Assembly (NCBI GenBank): GCA_963682025.1
Contig: OY821520.1
Span: 234,884,030-234,948,029, forward strand
Direction: 5' to 3'
Length of the DNA: 64,000 bases
DNA from: Cordilura impudica
Lineage: Eukaryota; Arthropoda; Insecta; Diptera; Scathophagidae
Positions 45,765-58,410 of the stretch are shown in pieces. The stretch's first letter is position 1, and every line of letters begins with the position of its first letter. The notes beneath the pieces are model-generated. The model worked only from the letters and a program-made list of their open reading frames with translations, was not told the origin of the DNA and did not search any database. Made by a program: the position numbers and the translations under genes.

Positions 45765-47190
45765 GTGGCTTACCCCCACCCGCAACAAAATTCTGATGGA
45801 TCATGGTGTAAATCAGATAAATGTACATCGGATGCATTCGCTCCACTTATGAATATATTCCAGCCCTATTATTTTAATAGTGTTGAAGAAAGAAATGAAA
45901 TACTCGAGTTCTTAGATTCACCATGCCAAATGGACCTACCGTTAAAACACTTTACTCCAAATGAAGTCAAAACTAAAATTGAAATGTTGTAAGCAAATGT
46001 ATTATTTTTAACGTTAATATGCAATTCTATCTTGAGATTAGATCACTTTTCATCACAGTGGAAATGTGCAGAAATTATAATGAATTCAAAACCGAACAAA
46101 CCCGAAAATATGTTATCATCATAAAGACCCATAAGCTTACTTCCAAGTTTCTCTAAAATATTTGAAAAAATTTAGCTGCGAAGATTATTGCCGATACTAA
46201 AAAAAACATTATTCCAGATCATCAATTTGGCTTCCGTCATAAACACACAACTCCCGAACAATTCCATCGAATTGTAAATGATGCCCTCGAAAATAAACAT
46301 TATTGCATTATTGACAGAGTATGGCAGCATGGCTTACTTTTTAAAATACAGGTAGTTTTACCGGCTCCATTTTACCTCTTCTTCAAAAGATATCTCGCTG
46401 GTAGATATTTTTATGTTAAAACTAAAGACGAGCGATCAGTGATATTCAAAATTGAAGCCGGTATACCTCAGGAAAATCTACTTGTCCCTATTTTGTACAC
46501 TATTTTCACTGCAGATATGCCAATCACAAACAACGTTATGGTGGCTACATATGGAGACGACACTATTGTAGCTGCAACAAGTCACTGCCAACAAAGGCCT
46601 CACTATTTGTTCAAATCGAAATTCATCTCGAAAAATGGAATATAAAAGTAAACTCCGATAAATCTAGACATATCACTTTTGTTTTAAGACAGGGCGATTG
46701 CTCTAAAGTAACTATTTATGGAGATGCTATACCAAAAGAAAACTGTGAAATATCTGGGTATGACACTAGACAGGCGACTTACTTGGAAGCCACATATTTA
46801 TGCTAAACAAACACATTTAAAAATTAAAACGCGTAAATTGTACTGGCTGTTGGGACTAAAATCAGAACTAGATTTGGACAACAAATTAAAAATTTACAAA
46901 ACTGTTCTGAAACCGGTGTGGTCATATGGAATTCAGCTATGGGGAACAGGTACCAGTCTAAAACCCTAAGACTTATCACTAACGCTCCATGGTTTATGAC
47001 AAACAACGCTATACATAAAGATCTTAAAATGTCTACAGTTAAACAAGAAATCTAGCGATTCAGCGAAAACTACATTCAAAGATTAAGCAATCATACAAAC
47101 TCTTTAGCTATTGCTCTCTTACATGACAGTAATGAAACACGAAGACTAAAGCGTGCACATGTGTTAGATTTGCCATATAGAAATTAATAA
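45765..47190 (+). pseudogene. Jockey-clade LINE reverse transcriptase remnant
   Basis: Plus-strand fragments, in order: LPLKHFTPNEVKTKIEML (to 45992), RPISLLPSFSKIFEKI near 46120-46170, HQFGFRHKHTTPEQ near 46220, DRVWQHGLLFKI near 46315, AGIPQENLLVPILYTIFTAD near 46455, and the catalytic box as YGDD near 46552 (YADD is usual). Then NPNK-region residues, KYLGMTLDRRLTWKPHI near 46750, and a tail RRLKRAHVLDLPYRN ending near 47187. Part of the FDRVW region is deleted. Stops break the frame. The endonuclease and ORF1 are missing or unrecognisable. It is a different family from the LINE at 47-5294. Confidence 0.8.
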
Positions 47191-47399
47191 ACTTATGTTG
47201 TAAATATATATATAATTGATAACTACATAACTCCTGTTATGTATTAACTAAGCTGTTAAATTTGCTTATTGTCTTAAAATAGATAGATTGCAAATAAAAG
47301 AAATATAAAAAAAAAATTAATTTTTGAGTTTTTAATTTTCATTTTCCATTTGTCGTTTTTAATTTTGTTTTTTGTTTCATTTTTGATTATTAATTTTAT

Positions 47400-47530
47400 A
47401 TATACATATATGTAGGTTTGTAATTCCGTTTGTAACGCATCAAAAAAATAATTTCCGACCCTTATCAAAGCTCGAGGCGATATAGCGATGTTCGTCTGTT
47501 CGTGTGTCTGTTGAAATCACGCTCATTCAC
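47400..47530 (+). mobile_element. Helentron/INE 5' end fragment
   Basis: GTAGGTTTGTAATTCCGTTT, then TTTCCGACCC, then CGATATAGCGATGTTCGTCT and a TGTCTGTTGAAATCACGCTC block match the 5' region at 53535-53690. The TATACCC start is lost. Bases 47531-48164 beyond it hold AT-rich sequence with no gene. A second TAATTTCCGACCCTTAT sits at about 48034. Confidence 0.6.
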
Positions 47531-48164
47531 AAAAAAAAACCGTTACCTGGGTCAGGTTACGAAAAAATTATTTGCCATTATTGCCACCAGATTGGCAAGC
47601 AAAAATTTGTAGACACCTCTAAAAAAAACAAAAAACCTAGTGTGTTTGTTGTAATAGTTTAGTGGTTGAACATAATAGTTGTACAACAACAAAAAAAGGG
47701 AAAAAAATAATGCATATATATTAACAATAGCAACAACACAACTACCATGAGCTAGGTTAGAAGTATTGCCCCATATTTTTATCGTTATCACGATATAATC
47801 GCCAATATGAAAGAAAAAAAATTCATGTGAGTCCAACCACAGGGGAGATGTGTAAACATCTAGTAATTAAAGATTTTTTAAGTTGGAAGTGCTTATGCTT
47901 TGAATATATATTTTTTTTCAATTATTCAATTTAAAGTATCAAAATTGTAAATATTGTAGATACATACATACAAATTACCGAAGATATATTTGGTTAGTAA
48001 ATTAATTTAATATTTAATTAATTATTAAATTAACTAATTTCCGACCCTTATAATTATTAAATTAATTTAATATTGGCTAATGTTAACTAAAATAGGAAAT
48101 ATAAACTTTAGACTCGGCTCTATTTAAAAATCTATGAAAGACAGCATCTATAGTAGTGGAATTA

Positions 48165-48909
48165 TTAGTTGTGGGGGTATCTGCAGAATTGCTCATACTT
48201 ATATAATTGAAAAACGTCAAATAAAAATTTTGTTAAATGTTGCGACTGTGGGTTTGCAAAATTTGTATTAAAATCTCCACCCATAATAATTGGCATGAGA
48301 TGGAGATTGTTACCCAATTCCCGTGCACCAGCTTCAGTGTAAGGCAACAGTACGTAATGAAGAAATGAAATAATATTTTGTACTGTTTGACCAGGAGAAA
48401 TGTAGATGACAATGCAATGGATTTTCAAACCGGACTTTAATTCGAATTCAGAGCAACACATATCCCCAATTGTATTATTTCCGCACGAAAGATTTGTTAT
48501 TAATCTCAAGGGATTAAGGTCGTATGTAGGTGAATTTCCATGGTTGTGACAACTTTTATAAATCGCTACTCCTCCAGATCGTTGTTCTGATCTTTTATAC
48601 TGACTGCAGCACTGAAACAGTGGAATGGTAATATTGGTGTCTTCTCCAAGCCAAGTTTCTGTTAACAGTTATATATCGCAATGATTTGTTACAGCGTCTT
48701 GAAGGTCAGCACTGTGTGCTGCAAGACTTTGACAATTAAAAGTCATTAATGTTGTTACGTTGGACGATTGCATGAATTGTAAAGCCGCGTCTTGTATTGT
48801 TTGCAATTTGGTAGTTGAAAGTCTCGTAAATTCCTGTCTCAGAGATTGCAAATTTTTGGTGGGTCTTCTACCATGATGAAAAACTTGTTCATTTTGTGGA
48901 GCCACTAAA
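48165..48909 (-). pseudogene. Helentron C-terminal EEP/APE-like endonuclease domain
   Basis: After a linker (NEQVFHHGRRPTKNLQ), TTLMTFNCQSLAAHS at about 48745 is the first endonuclease block. LLTETWLGEDTN follows near 48660, GGVAIYK near 48570, then LKIHCIVIYISPGQ near 48430 and MGGDFNTNFANP near 48280, which holds the catalytic GDFN. The reading frame shifts at the stop near 48670 and near 48530. The final SDH block is not seen, so the domain may be truncated at its end. Confidence 0.78.
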
Positions 48910-51009
48910 AAGAGACCCTAAATTGTAGTGACTCGCGACAAAGCAACGTAAACCAGCTGCTGATCATGCTTCTTGTCATAATGGTATACAAATTCATCAA
49001 ATGTTGCTCCTTGAGACTTATGAATGGTCATTCCGCAAGAGAGATAAGTGGGAAATGACTGCGCTTTACAGAATGTTATTTAAATGTGTTAGAGTTTCTG
49101 CGACCGATAGGAACTAAACCTGGATCAATGTTTAACGTGGTTGCGTGATGTGCACTTTTTCTTATAATTTTTGCGTCAATTTTGTTTGAGTCTGAAAACT
49201 TTATCCAAAGTCGTGCTATTGCACCAATATCATGCTGGAATTCATCCTCGTCCAAAATATTATAAGCCGTATGATTTGCATATTCAATAAATGATACGCC
49301 AATTGCACTATTTGCAAGACCATCGGAGACATCTATATTGGTGGTAATAATGTATGGTTTGTTGATTACGAGGGTTAGCTCATATGGCAAACCACCAGTT
49401 TCCAAAATAGGCATTTTATGTAGCTTTTGCCAACTGTTCTGCGGTATGATACCCAGAAAACGAATCAGTTGCAACTGATATTACTTTATTAGGCGCCATA
49501 CTTAATATAGACTGATTATATTGTACTACATCCTCATTTTTAAAGAAAAGTCTTATTCCACTAACGCACATTTCGTCAGCTATCTCCTTTGTAAAAAAGC
49601 GAGATTCTATTAAGTTTAGTTGGGTTTCGATTAGATTTTCGCCGTTGCCGACTTTCGTTAGAAGATTAGAAAATTCTGTATTTGACTGCCGCATTACCTC
49701 TGTGAGTTCATTAAATTTTAAACTTAGAACGCACAGGTGGCATTTGGCGAAGATCTCCAATTAGATACATATCCTTATCGCCGTAACCAGTATCACTTCC
49801 AGTAATTTATCGTAACCGTGAATCAACTTTTTCGTTAAGTTCTGCCGAAACCATGCTTATTTCATCAATTATGACAGCAGAGATAAATTTAAGAAGGCTA
49901 CGGAACTGCTGTAAAACTTCGAAGAAAAGCCCCGATTCTCTTGCTATAGATATTTTAAAAGCAGTATGAATAGGGTTCCGTCTATAGGAACAGCTGCTTT
50001 ACCAGTAGATGCACAGGTTAAAAATGAGTTGAACGGCATTTCTACATTTGTAAAACGATTATAAATTTCTTTTAAAAGATGTATTACGAACGTTTTACCA
50101 CAACCAGCAGGTCCAGTTAAAAATATTTGTATTGGTTTTTTCTCAGAATTTGAATCAATAATATGATCGATGACATGTAACAGTAGTGCTCTTTGTTGTA
50201 TAATAGTTTGACGCATTAATGAAATCAAACGTTCTTTTGGCATGATATTGCCTCTTTTTCTTACTATAGCTCCCAAACGGCTTAGTGTGGCTGAGCGAAT
50301 ATCTGCATTGATATCTGCATTAGGATCACGTAAAAACATATCGAAAGCATCCGTTTGTAAACCTCGTGTAGCAATGGCATTTAAATCTTCGGCAGTTTGG
50401 TTATCGGAATCGTTCTCAATACATAAGTTTCGACATATTTCCAGTGTTTTCTCGATGTCCAATGACGATTCAAATTCTTGTCGACGTTGCATTATTAACG
50501 CGTCATTGTTGTGCTCTGCGAGAACATAATTTTCTTCATCACGAAAAGACAAGTGCAATGTAACCATTTCTCTTTTATAATTATTGTTTTCACTTTGTGC
50601 GTCATAATTTCGATAACGTAAGATACGAGGATGTTCGCGTTTTTTCCATTCTCCCTTATTAAACGTGTAGTAAGCACAAAATTGAGCCAAGGTGACATCC
50701 TCTAACTCGGCTGGACGTTTTTGATACTTATCAAACAAATTTTCCTTCCAAATATCACATGAAACGCCTTCTATCTCTGCTCTTTCAAATTCAGCGTTTG
50801 TCTTCCGTACTCATTCACGTTCTGCCGGCCATGAACTGACATGGACTGACGCAATAAATACCAAGCAGCTTCTTGACTTGTGAGCTCCACGCAATTTAAC
50901 ATATTAATGCCAAGCTGTCTTGTGATTTCAATTATGTCGAACTCTGTATGTTCATCCATTGTTTTAATAATATTTTGTTGCAGGTTGCTTATTCCCCTAT
51001 TAGTTTTAT
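48910..51009 (-). pseudogene. Helentron PIF1-type helicase region
   Basis: The frame 50738-49944 (264 residues) contains the Walker A box FLTGPAGCGKTF (GPAGCGKT at 209-216), with a domain linker before it. The Walker B region SAVIIDEISMVSAEL is at about 49890-49850 in another frame. Further helicase parts are NELTEVMRQSN near 49715, an RLFFKNEDVVQYN-like block near 49555, and ELTLVINKPYIITTNIDVSD near 49370. Near 49060-48920 lie CGMTIHKSQGATFDEF and VYVALSRVT, matching SF1 motifs V and VI. At least four frame breaks separate these parts. Confidence 0.82.
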
Positions 51010-53410
51010 TCACATATTCGACAACATAAGCTGCACAAGAATATTCCTATGTGATGAATTGCAAGTCCATGTTTGAAACAGTATATTTAAAATGAAAGGA
51101 TTGAAAGGGTTAACCCATTTTTCATAGGTTTCTCGTTGGAGAAAAACCATAGGTCTGCTGATTCCAGATGTAAGTATCTGCAAATAAATGTCATACGATG
51201 AAATATTGTGAGCTTCTAAGAACGCATCAATATTTTCGTAATCATTTTCTTCGAGTGATTTCCACATGCGCATGTATATAGTTCTTAAATCGTTTCTTGT
51301 AGGATCTGTTGTGGGCATTGGTGTGAGAATAACTGTCGATTTGCTTGGCATAAAAGGTGCTCCAAAACTGAAAGTTTGGGCAGTAGATTTTCGATTATTA
51401 GATTTATTGCAAGTAAAAGTGTGCTTGTGTTGTTGCAGCTTTATGAGTCCGGAAGCGTTTGTAGACTTAACGGATACTAAAGTATCAATTAAATTGACAG
51501 CATCAGATGAATTTTCACCTATGCCATTGGTTGGTGCATCATTTAACCACAAAAGTATATGTGCATGAGGGCTTCCTCTGTGCTGAAACTATGCACTACA
51601 ATGTAATGAATAGGAAAGTAAGTAATTGTAATAAATACGCAGGATATTGAATTATTACCTTGAAGAAATGTTTAGCATAATGGTTGCCAAAAGGGCTTAA
51701 TAGTGATGATTGCAAAATATCCATTATAGTATTGACCAATTTGTTAAAATATATCGCACATGTCACGGGATCTTCGTTAATCAATGTGGCCTTATAATTG
51801 CAATGCGTATTTTGAAGTGTACTCACATCAATATCAGCGCCATTGTTTTTTAGTTTATACAGCAAAGACATGAGATTTGGCCAACCGATTTCATTTGCAC
51901 TCAATGTGTGGAAGAAGGTTGGCTTACCAAGCTGCCTTATCATGGCAAACAAGTCACGAGTCACGCTTTCGTTGTGCCCAGTAGTAAACAGAATTAGGGA
52001 TTGACCTCAAAAATGCCAGGTTCTGGTCTATACAACCACGTAAAAAGTTTGGATTTTCCATGTCAGCCAGGGTTACATTTGTATTTAATCCAATATATTT
52101 GAAAGCGATTGTGATGGAATTGGTAATGCGAAGACGCATTATTTTCATGGCCACGTAAAGTAAATGGGATGGAGTAACTCCACGTTATCTGCTCTACGAA
52201 GCTCACTGCTGGCTATCATAAAAGGAGTGACATTAAGTCCTTCTTTAAAGTTCCTGAATTCGCCAAGGTATATAGACGGAAATGATAGTTCTTCACAATG
52301 CTCGTCAAAGAGAATAGATATTGGATTGTTGTTTTGAGCCGGTGTTAAACATAGGTATTTGTCTTCGTTCCAAAGCAAGGTTTGTTGCTATGTAAGTAAA
52401 GAATCGTCTATTGTAATAACTACGTCTACTTACGTCTAATTACGTCTTGGTCAATGTTTGATATTGTTGAAAAATTTGTATTATCGTTGTTGAAAAAAGA
52501 ATTACCTATTGTTATATTGTAGAACTGAAACATTGGCGTATTAATCAGATATTGCAACCAAAGTTTAACGACACTTTTCCTTATCACTCCCATAATGTAG
52601 CTCGACTTATGGATTTGTTTTCTTTTAATATTTACGTTAATTGCGAAATCGTCATCGACATCCCGTGGTGAAGCCTGGACCATATTATTAACATCAACCG
52701 GTACATTTATTATTTGTCCATAGATTCCGTATTGACCCTGTCCATGACGCAATCGCCTAATTACCATAAACGGCAATCTTGGAGATATCAAGCGCTCAAT
52801 TACTATGTCTAAAGGAGGCAGCTTTACGAGCGACTATGGTATTTGAATCTATTTGATGTTGAAAAGGAGGGCATTTTATTTGTCCTTAAGGAGTATGGCA
52901 CGTACTGCAAACGCGCGCAATTGAAATGTCGATGTTGTGAAAATGCTCATTTATAAGGCTTTGGCACGCAAGGAATGGATATCATATTATTTTTGAACCA
53001 CAATCTGTCACACACAGTGCACGCATGTCCGAATGTATTTTCAATAAAATTTTTTTTAATTTTTGATGAACTAAATAATGATGTGCGACATTTTCGTTGG
53101 CAACTGTTCTTGAAGTTGGTTTTGCTGTGGATTGTCGGTTTGAAGTAGTTGCTCCTGTTGTGGTAGTTGTTCCTGCAGTGGTAGTTGATCCTGTTGTGGT
53201 AGTTGCTCCTGCTGTGGTAGTTGTTCCTGGAGTGGTAGTTGCTCTTGTTGTGGTAGTTGCTCCTGTTGTTGTAGTTGCTCCCGCTGTTGTTGTTCCTCGT
53301 TCCGTTGCTGCATTACACCCATACGCATGTGCTTCCTTGCTCTATAGGCACGTTGGTATGCAGCGTTTATGGCTCTTCTTTCTTCTACAGACCTCTATAA
53401 AATTGTTTTA
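51010..53410 (-). pseudogene. Helentron N-terminal and Rep (HUH) region
   Basis: It starts with an Arg/Ala-rich RRAINAAYQRAYRARKHMRM near 53395-53320, followed by some 12 copies of a QEQLPQ/L hexapeptide (53071-53290). The Helitron-like N-terminal domain is at 52791-52154 (SPRLPFMVIRRLRHGQGQYG, NDNTNFSTISNIDQDVIRR) and runs on through 52154-51596. The HUH box reads RGSPHAHILLWLNDAP at about 51600-51540. Downstream are HKHTFTCNKSN, NAFLEAHNIS-like and SGISRPMVFLQRETY. The tyrosine motif AAYVVEYVNK lies at about 51035-51005, after a frame change and a TAG. Rep nicks and joins DNA ends in rolling-circle transposition. Confidence 0.8.
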
Positions 53411-53512
53411 ATTTATATTGCCCTGTTATTGAATTATTAATAAAATTAATATTACCATCATTCTGTTTTGATGCACTTTATATTTTTGTGTATTATTAGT
53501 TGTTTTTTCTAA

Positions 53513-56500
53513 TTATACCCTCCACTCCAGTGTGCAGAGGGTATATATAAGTTTGTCATTCCGTTTGTAATAATTAGAAAAAAAATTTTGGACCCCATAA
53601 TATATATATATTTGGGATCCTTATAACAACCGGAGTTGATATAGCGATGTCCGTCTGTCCGTCTGTAGAAATCACGATGGCGGCATCAATCGGGCAGCTA
53701 GGGTGCTCGCTGACATAAAAACTGATTCATTAACATCCTGAAAAGTTTGATGTTCGATTAGGGCCCGACGGTCGATTAGGGCCCGAGATTTGAAGGAAGA
53801 ACTAAAAAAAGTCTTGAAAAAATATAATTTTCTATGTTGTTCTTGTCACGATCACGCTTTCAATGGTGCAGCTATAGTGATCATTTTTAATGAGAATGAT
53901 TCACCAAATTCATGGGAAGATTTCTATTTCAAAAATCATTGAAATCGGTAGAACAGGTCCAGGGAAATCTCTGAAAAAGTAAAAAAAAATGAAAAATATG
54001 ATGTTTCTATAGTGTTCTTGTTGTTATTCTAAATGTTATATTGTTGTCATAGCTGGACTTGTTGTTTTTGTGGTCGTTGTGGTAATAATATAATAAAAAC
54101 TAACCCTTTGTACATTTTTTATCAAGTCTGGTAGAAAAATTTAAAAGTTTCCATTGTTTTGGCATCATTAAAAAAATTTACTAGATCATTTCTGTCATTG
54201 CCACGAGCCTGCGTGCAAAGTTTCAGATCGATTGGGTCACGGGAAAGGGGTTAAAATCGATTCAAAATTTTTTCGACAAGCAGACACTACGAGTTAATAT
54301 AAAGGGAGTAAAAATTCACCAACATCTAAAGCAAATAATGCTTAAATACCTAGTTGTTAATAAAAAAAACAATGTAAATTTAACAAAAAAAAATTTTATG
54401 TATAAATTTATTTAAAGAGAAAAACACAAAAATAACGTTTGATGTTGTATTTTTTGTGTGTAATATTTACATGAACATATTAAATAATACAAATAATATA
54501 CATATATTATATATATGTATATCCATAATAACTGCATGGTAGAAATAAATCGGTATATTATTTTATTAACATAAAATTATGCAATATTTTGTTGTGGGGA
54601 AAATACATTTATTTTGCATTAACAGAGTGTCACTTCATTTTGCTCAGCGTGGCTATGCCACAATATATGGCGCCACAATTTTTGTTCTAATTAGCTTTGC
54701 AATATTTATTTCTATTTTAACATGAATGTCAATATTTTCGACTATATATCATACAGAACAATTTTAAGAGTATACACAGGCTGGTCTTTTATTTCATACG
54801 TTTTTTCATTATTCTTTTACAAATATGAACATAAGTTTGGCATGTTAACTTTTTGTTGTCTTTATAAAATAGAGTTACCGAGTTTATCAATGAGTTTTTT
54901 TCTTTCAAAACAGTTATACATAGTTATATAGAATTATTATTCTGCTTTACCTACAAAATATCTGATTGCGATTACATCTAATTTTTAAAAATTATTTATA
55001 ATTACTAAAGCATTATTATTCACATAAATACAAAATTGCACTTTTTAAATTTTCCATTCAAATTTAAGAAAATATCAATTCTAAAAACTGGAATTAAAAA
55101 TTTCCAATTATAAATTACAATTAATTGAATTTCAGAAAATCATATCAAAACGTCGGAAATAAAAATTTTAAATTTAGAAGACATCAATTGCATCTTTAAT
55201 ATATAAATTTTATTCGTTAAACACAAATTGAAATTCCAAAAAAAAAAAAAAAAAAACACCAAATACCTATGTTTACATTTAAAAAATTTTCACATTTAAA
55301 AAAAATATTGTCTTTCAGGAGAAATTAATAGCGTGCAGTATCGCGATTCAAAAACTTCTTTTAACGGATCGTTAAAAAAAGAAAATAGCAAAATTATCAG
55401 TAAAATTTTTAAACGATAGTCGCTATTGTTAAAGTCTGCTGTTGTTGTTATCTAAACGACAACCATTTTTGTGTTGTTTATTCAATCGATAAAAACTTTT
55501 AGGTTGAAATGTCGTCATACATAAATAAAAATAATAAAATAGTGAAAATATTTTGCTTTAATTAAAAAACCTTTTTTATATAAATAAAAAAATTAAATTG
55601 CATATTCAATTCATTATTTCATTTTCAAATAAATAAACAGAAATATTAGTAAAAAAAATAAAGAAATTAAACATCAACATACTATACTCATCCTGTCAAA
55701 CACGAAGTAATTTGTTTTTTTCTATTCTTCTTTGTGTTTTTCGCTTATTTTGACAGAGATGCCACTCGTTTACAATTTAAATAAATATAAAAATAGAGAT
55801 GTCGACTGTCGTTAAGATATCTGTACTTAGTGAATCACTTAATCCTTAGTGCAAACAACAATAGCTGTCTATATATTTTGCGATTGTCGGCTCGTTGAAA
55901 TTTACAGAATCGGACTAAAGAAAACATTGATTTAAATTCAATGAATTTTAGAAAACCTCAAATGATATTTAAGAATTGCGAACACAAAAATTGTTACATA
56001 AATAAACGCAATTTGATGAGAATGTTATTTTTTATATATAAATTTTCACAATTTTTTTTGGATGAATATTTGAAGTTTTTCAGAAAATAAAGATAACAAA
56101 TTATTTTATTTAAAATGTTTGGGCCATTTGGTTTTTTGCGTTTGGCATCCCTTATTTGATTATTTATTATTATTATAAATTTATTCTCTATGTTTTCCAA
56201 ATATGGCAATATTTTAATAAAAACGTTGAGAGAGCTTTTTTTTGGTTATTATTTTGTTACTCCATCAGACCTATATGGCCGCAATGAAGAAATATTTGGC
56301 CAGTTAAAAGAAACTATGCAGCCATCTCCAATTAGCACGATTTAATGCATATAGCCACCCTACACAACCATTACCTTTGAGGTTAGGGCGAGCTATTTAA
56401 TTAGCAAAAACTAAATTAAACGAGAAGTTATGTCATATAATCGGAAACGCATGCATATAGATATATATCCTAAATGCATGCCGATCAGCAACCACGATGA

Positions 56501-56684
56501 CCAAAAAGCAAACACCGAAATAAATCCGAATAATAGAAACCCAACCCAAAGAATTTGCTGAAATAATTTGGTATTAAGTTGAACAAATTGTTTACTTTTT
56601 CATTTACATTTATTATCAAGACTCAAACCGAGGTGGAGGGTGTCAAAGATTCGGCACAGCCGAATTTAACACTCTTACTTGTTT
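53513..56684 (+). mobile_element. Helentron-type non-autonomous element with matched ends
   Basis: The 5' end TTATACCCTCCACTCCAGTG pairs with the 3' subterminal ACCGAGGTGGAGGGTGTC (about 56627). A GTCCGTCTGTCCGTCTGT block follows the 5' end. The 3' end has the hairpin ATTCGGCACAGCCGAAT (56649-56665) and CTCTTACTTGTTT. This is the INE/Helentron layout but a different subfamily from the TAGTCGGTCTAGACC DINEs. The interior is AT-rich and non-coding apart from a repeat at 56290-56545. It may be two fused elements given its 3.2-kb length. Confidence 0.65.
56290..56545 (+). repeat. Interspersed repeat, unnamed family, copy 2
   Basis: It holds CCCTACACAACCATTACCTT, GAGGTTAGGGCGAGC, AAATGCATGCCGATCAGCAA and CACCGAAATAAATCCG, as in 44798-45060 but in the opposite orientation. 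Confidence 0.6.
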
Positions 56685-56796
56685 TTGTAATATAATTGGA
56701 AACGTTTTGTTTTCCTAAATAAAAAAGATGTGGTAGGTATTTGTAGTTATTACAAATTTCTTTATTTTATGCAATTTCACTTACATATTTTTGTAA

Positions 56797-57266
56797 ACTA
56801 TAGCACTATGGGGTCAGGGTATAATGACTTCGTGCAGATGTTTGTAACTACACAAATGTTTGACCTAGACCTATCTTTTAGTACACCGATCGACTCAGAA
56901 TCACTTTCTGATTCGATTTAGCGATATCTGTCCGTCCGTCCGTCTGTGTGTCCATGTAAACTTTGTAATGAAATATGAATATATTGTGATAAAATTTGGT
57001 ATGTAAGCTTCTATCGGCCATGAGATGCAGGCTTTTGAAACTGGTGAAAATCGGTGCAGGTTCAGACCTAGTCCCCATAGAAATTAACCCGTATGACCTC
57101 GACTTAAATCGCAATAAAACCAAAATTATCATATGGATCTCGGTCAAATTGGGTTTATGCTTATTTTCTATATGTAATTAGTTTGACCTAAGAGATATGG
57201 TCTCTAAACGCATGGTATAGGGTATCGTGCAGTCGGTCTAGATCGACTATAATTTTCTTACTTGTT
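56797..57266 (+). mobile_element. DINE-1-like element
   Basis: From TATAGCACTATGGGGTCAGG, through GTCCGTCCGTCCGTCTGTGT, to the AGTCGGTCTAGATCGACT hairpin and TTTTCTTACTTGTT. It is shorter than 4396-5155, with an internal deletion. Confidence 0.83.
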
Positions 57267-57410
57267 TATTGTATATTCATAAATAAAAGTTTTAAAATTT
57301 GCTTATACATATATAAAAATATGAAAATTTTATTTTTTAGTTAAAGTTGTTTTATATTATTCGCCGTGACGTCTATTTATGAGCTGCTGGTTTACTGGTC
57401 GAATTGGGAA

Positions 57411-57872
57411 GAAGTAAGAAAATTATAGTCGGGTAAGACCGACCATACGATACCCTATACCATGGTTTAGAGACCCTATCACTTCGGTCCAACTAATTGG
57501 ATATAGAAAATAAGCAGAAACCAAATTTGAGTGACATTGTTATTAATTTTCTGGCTGCAGATATGAAAAGATTCATATGGGACCGATCCTGACCATATCT
57601 GGTAAAGTCCCTTATATTTTGAAAAAATATATACAAACCAAATTTGAGGAAAATCTGTATAATAGTTTGTTTTTTGAAAGATTTAAGTGAAGATCGGGAA
57701 GCAGCTCTATATGGGGCTTATGACTAAGAATTGTCCTATAAGGATTATATAATAAACACATACGAACCCAATTTGACTGAGATCTATGTGATAATTTTGA
57801 TTGAATGGCAATTTATGTCGATTTCATAGGGGTCATTTGTATGGAGACTAGGTCTGAACATGGACCGAAATT
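57411..57872 (-). mobile_element. DINE-1-like element, 5'-truncated
   Basis: Starts GAAGTAAGAAAATTATAGTC with a weak hairpin (TAGTCGGGTAAGACCGACCA) and ends near GGTCTGAACATGGACCGAAA. It lies 145 bases from the preceding copy, in the opposite orientation. Confidence 0.78.
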
Positions 57873-58082
57873 CATGTTATTATTTATTATTTATTTAAAT
57901 TTTGTTTTATCAAAATACTTCTAACATTTTTTGTAAACTCCCGTCTGTTTTGCAAGTGAAATTTTTTGAGGAAAAAAAACCAAATTCAAGTGCATTGAGA
58001 ATAACTACTTTTTCCCATCTTTTTTTCTTTTTTTGTACTCTAAATTTTAATGGAAAAGGTACTAGACCAAAACTCCAGGGTT

Positions 58083-58170
58083 AAACTCTCGTAGCTCCCC
58101 TATACAACCATTGCCTTCGCAAGGGAGGTTAGGGTGAGCTGTTGTATAAAAACTTTTAAAATTAAACTTA
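58083..58170 (+). repeat. Interspersed repeat, unnamed family, short copy 3
   Basis: CCCTATACAACCATTGCCTT then GAGGTTAGGGTGAGC, matching the first part of 56290-56545. Confidence 0.5.
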
Positions 58171-58229
58171 ACCTAAAAACACGTGCAAAAAGTACATTTA
58201 ACCTAATTGCACATGGAGTGGCAACGCTA

Positions 58230-58410
58230 GGACCACAAAGCAAAAAACTGACACGCGTTTTCTTTTATTCGAAATAATAGAAGCCACGAGCAAGCCTTTC
58301 CTCGATGGATAGCATATTGAAACTGATCTTTTTTTTCGAAAGAATTTTTATTAATAGGAGAGAAGGGAAAAGTGAAAATTTCATGCGGAATTTTTATTTA
58401 GAATTGGCTG
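58230..58410. mobile_element. Solo end of the CAGCC(C/G)AATTC MITE family
   Basis: GGAATTTTTATTTAGAATTG plus GCTG at 58389-58410 is the reverse complement of the left end of the element at 22795. No matching left end was found here. Confidence 0.45.

Larger units (their letters stand above)
48165..53410 (-). mobile_element. Helentron, decayed autonomous element (Rep, helicase, endonuclease)
   Basis: A single long coding region on the minus strand, now broken by stops and frameshifts, runs in this order: Gln-rich N-terminus, Rep with HUH motif, PIF1-type helicase, and C-terminal EEP/APE-like endonuclease. The extra endonuclease at the C-terminus distinguishes Helentrons (Helitron2) from canonical Helitrons. 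The termini are not resolved. At 53513 a plus-strand element with Helentron-type ends begins, and on the left a related 5' fragment lies at 47400. Confidence 0.82.

Noticed and set aside
45413..45788. Minus-strand frames of 79 and 107 codons near the second LINE
   Set aside because: Partly A/T-run translation on the strand opposite the LINE coding direction. No family match and no splice support.
53097..53411. Plus-strand Val-rich 104-codon frame
   Set aside because: It is the antisense of the Gln-rich QEQLPQ repeat of the Helentron Rep.
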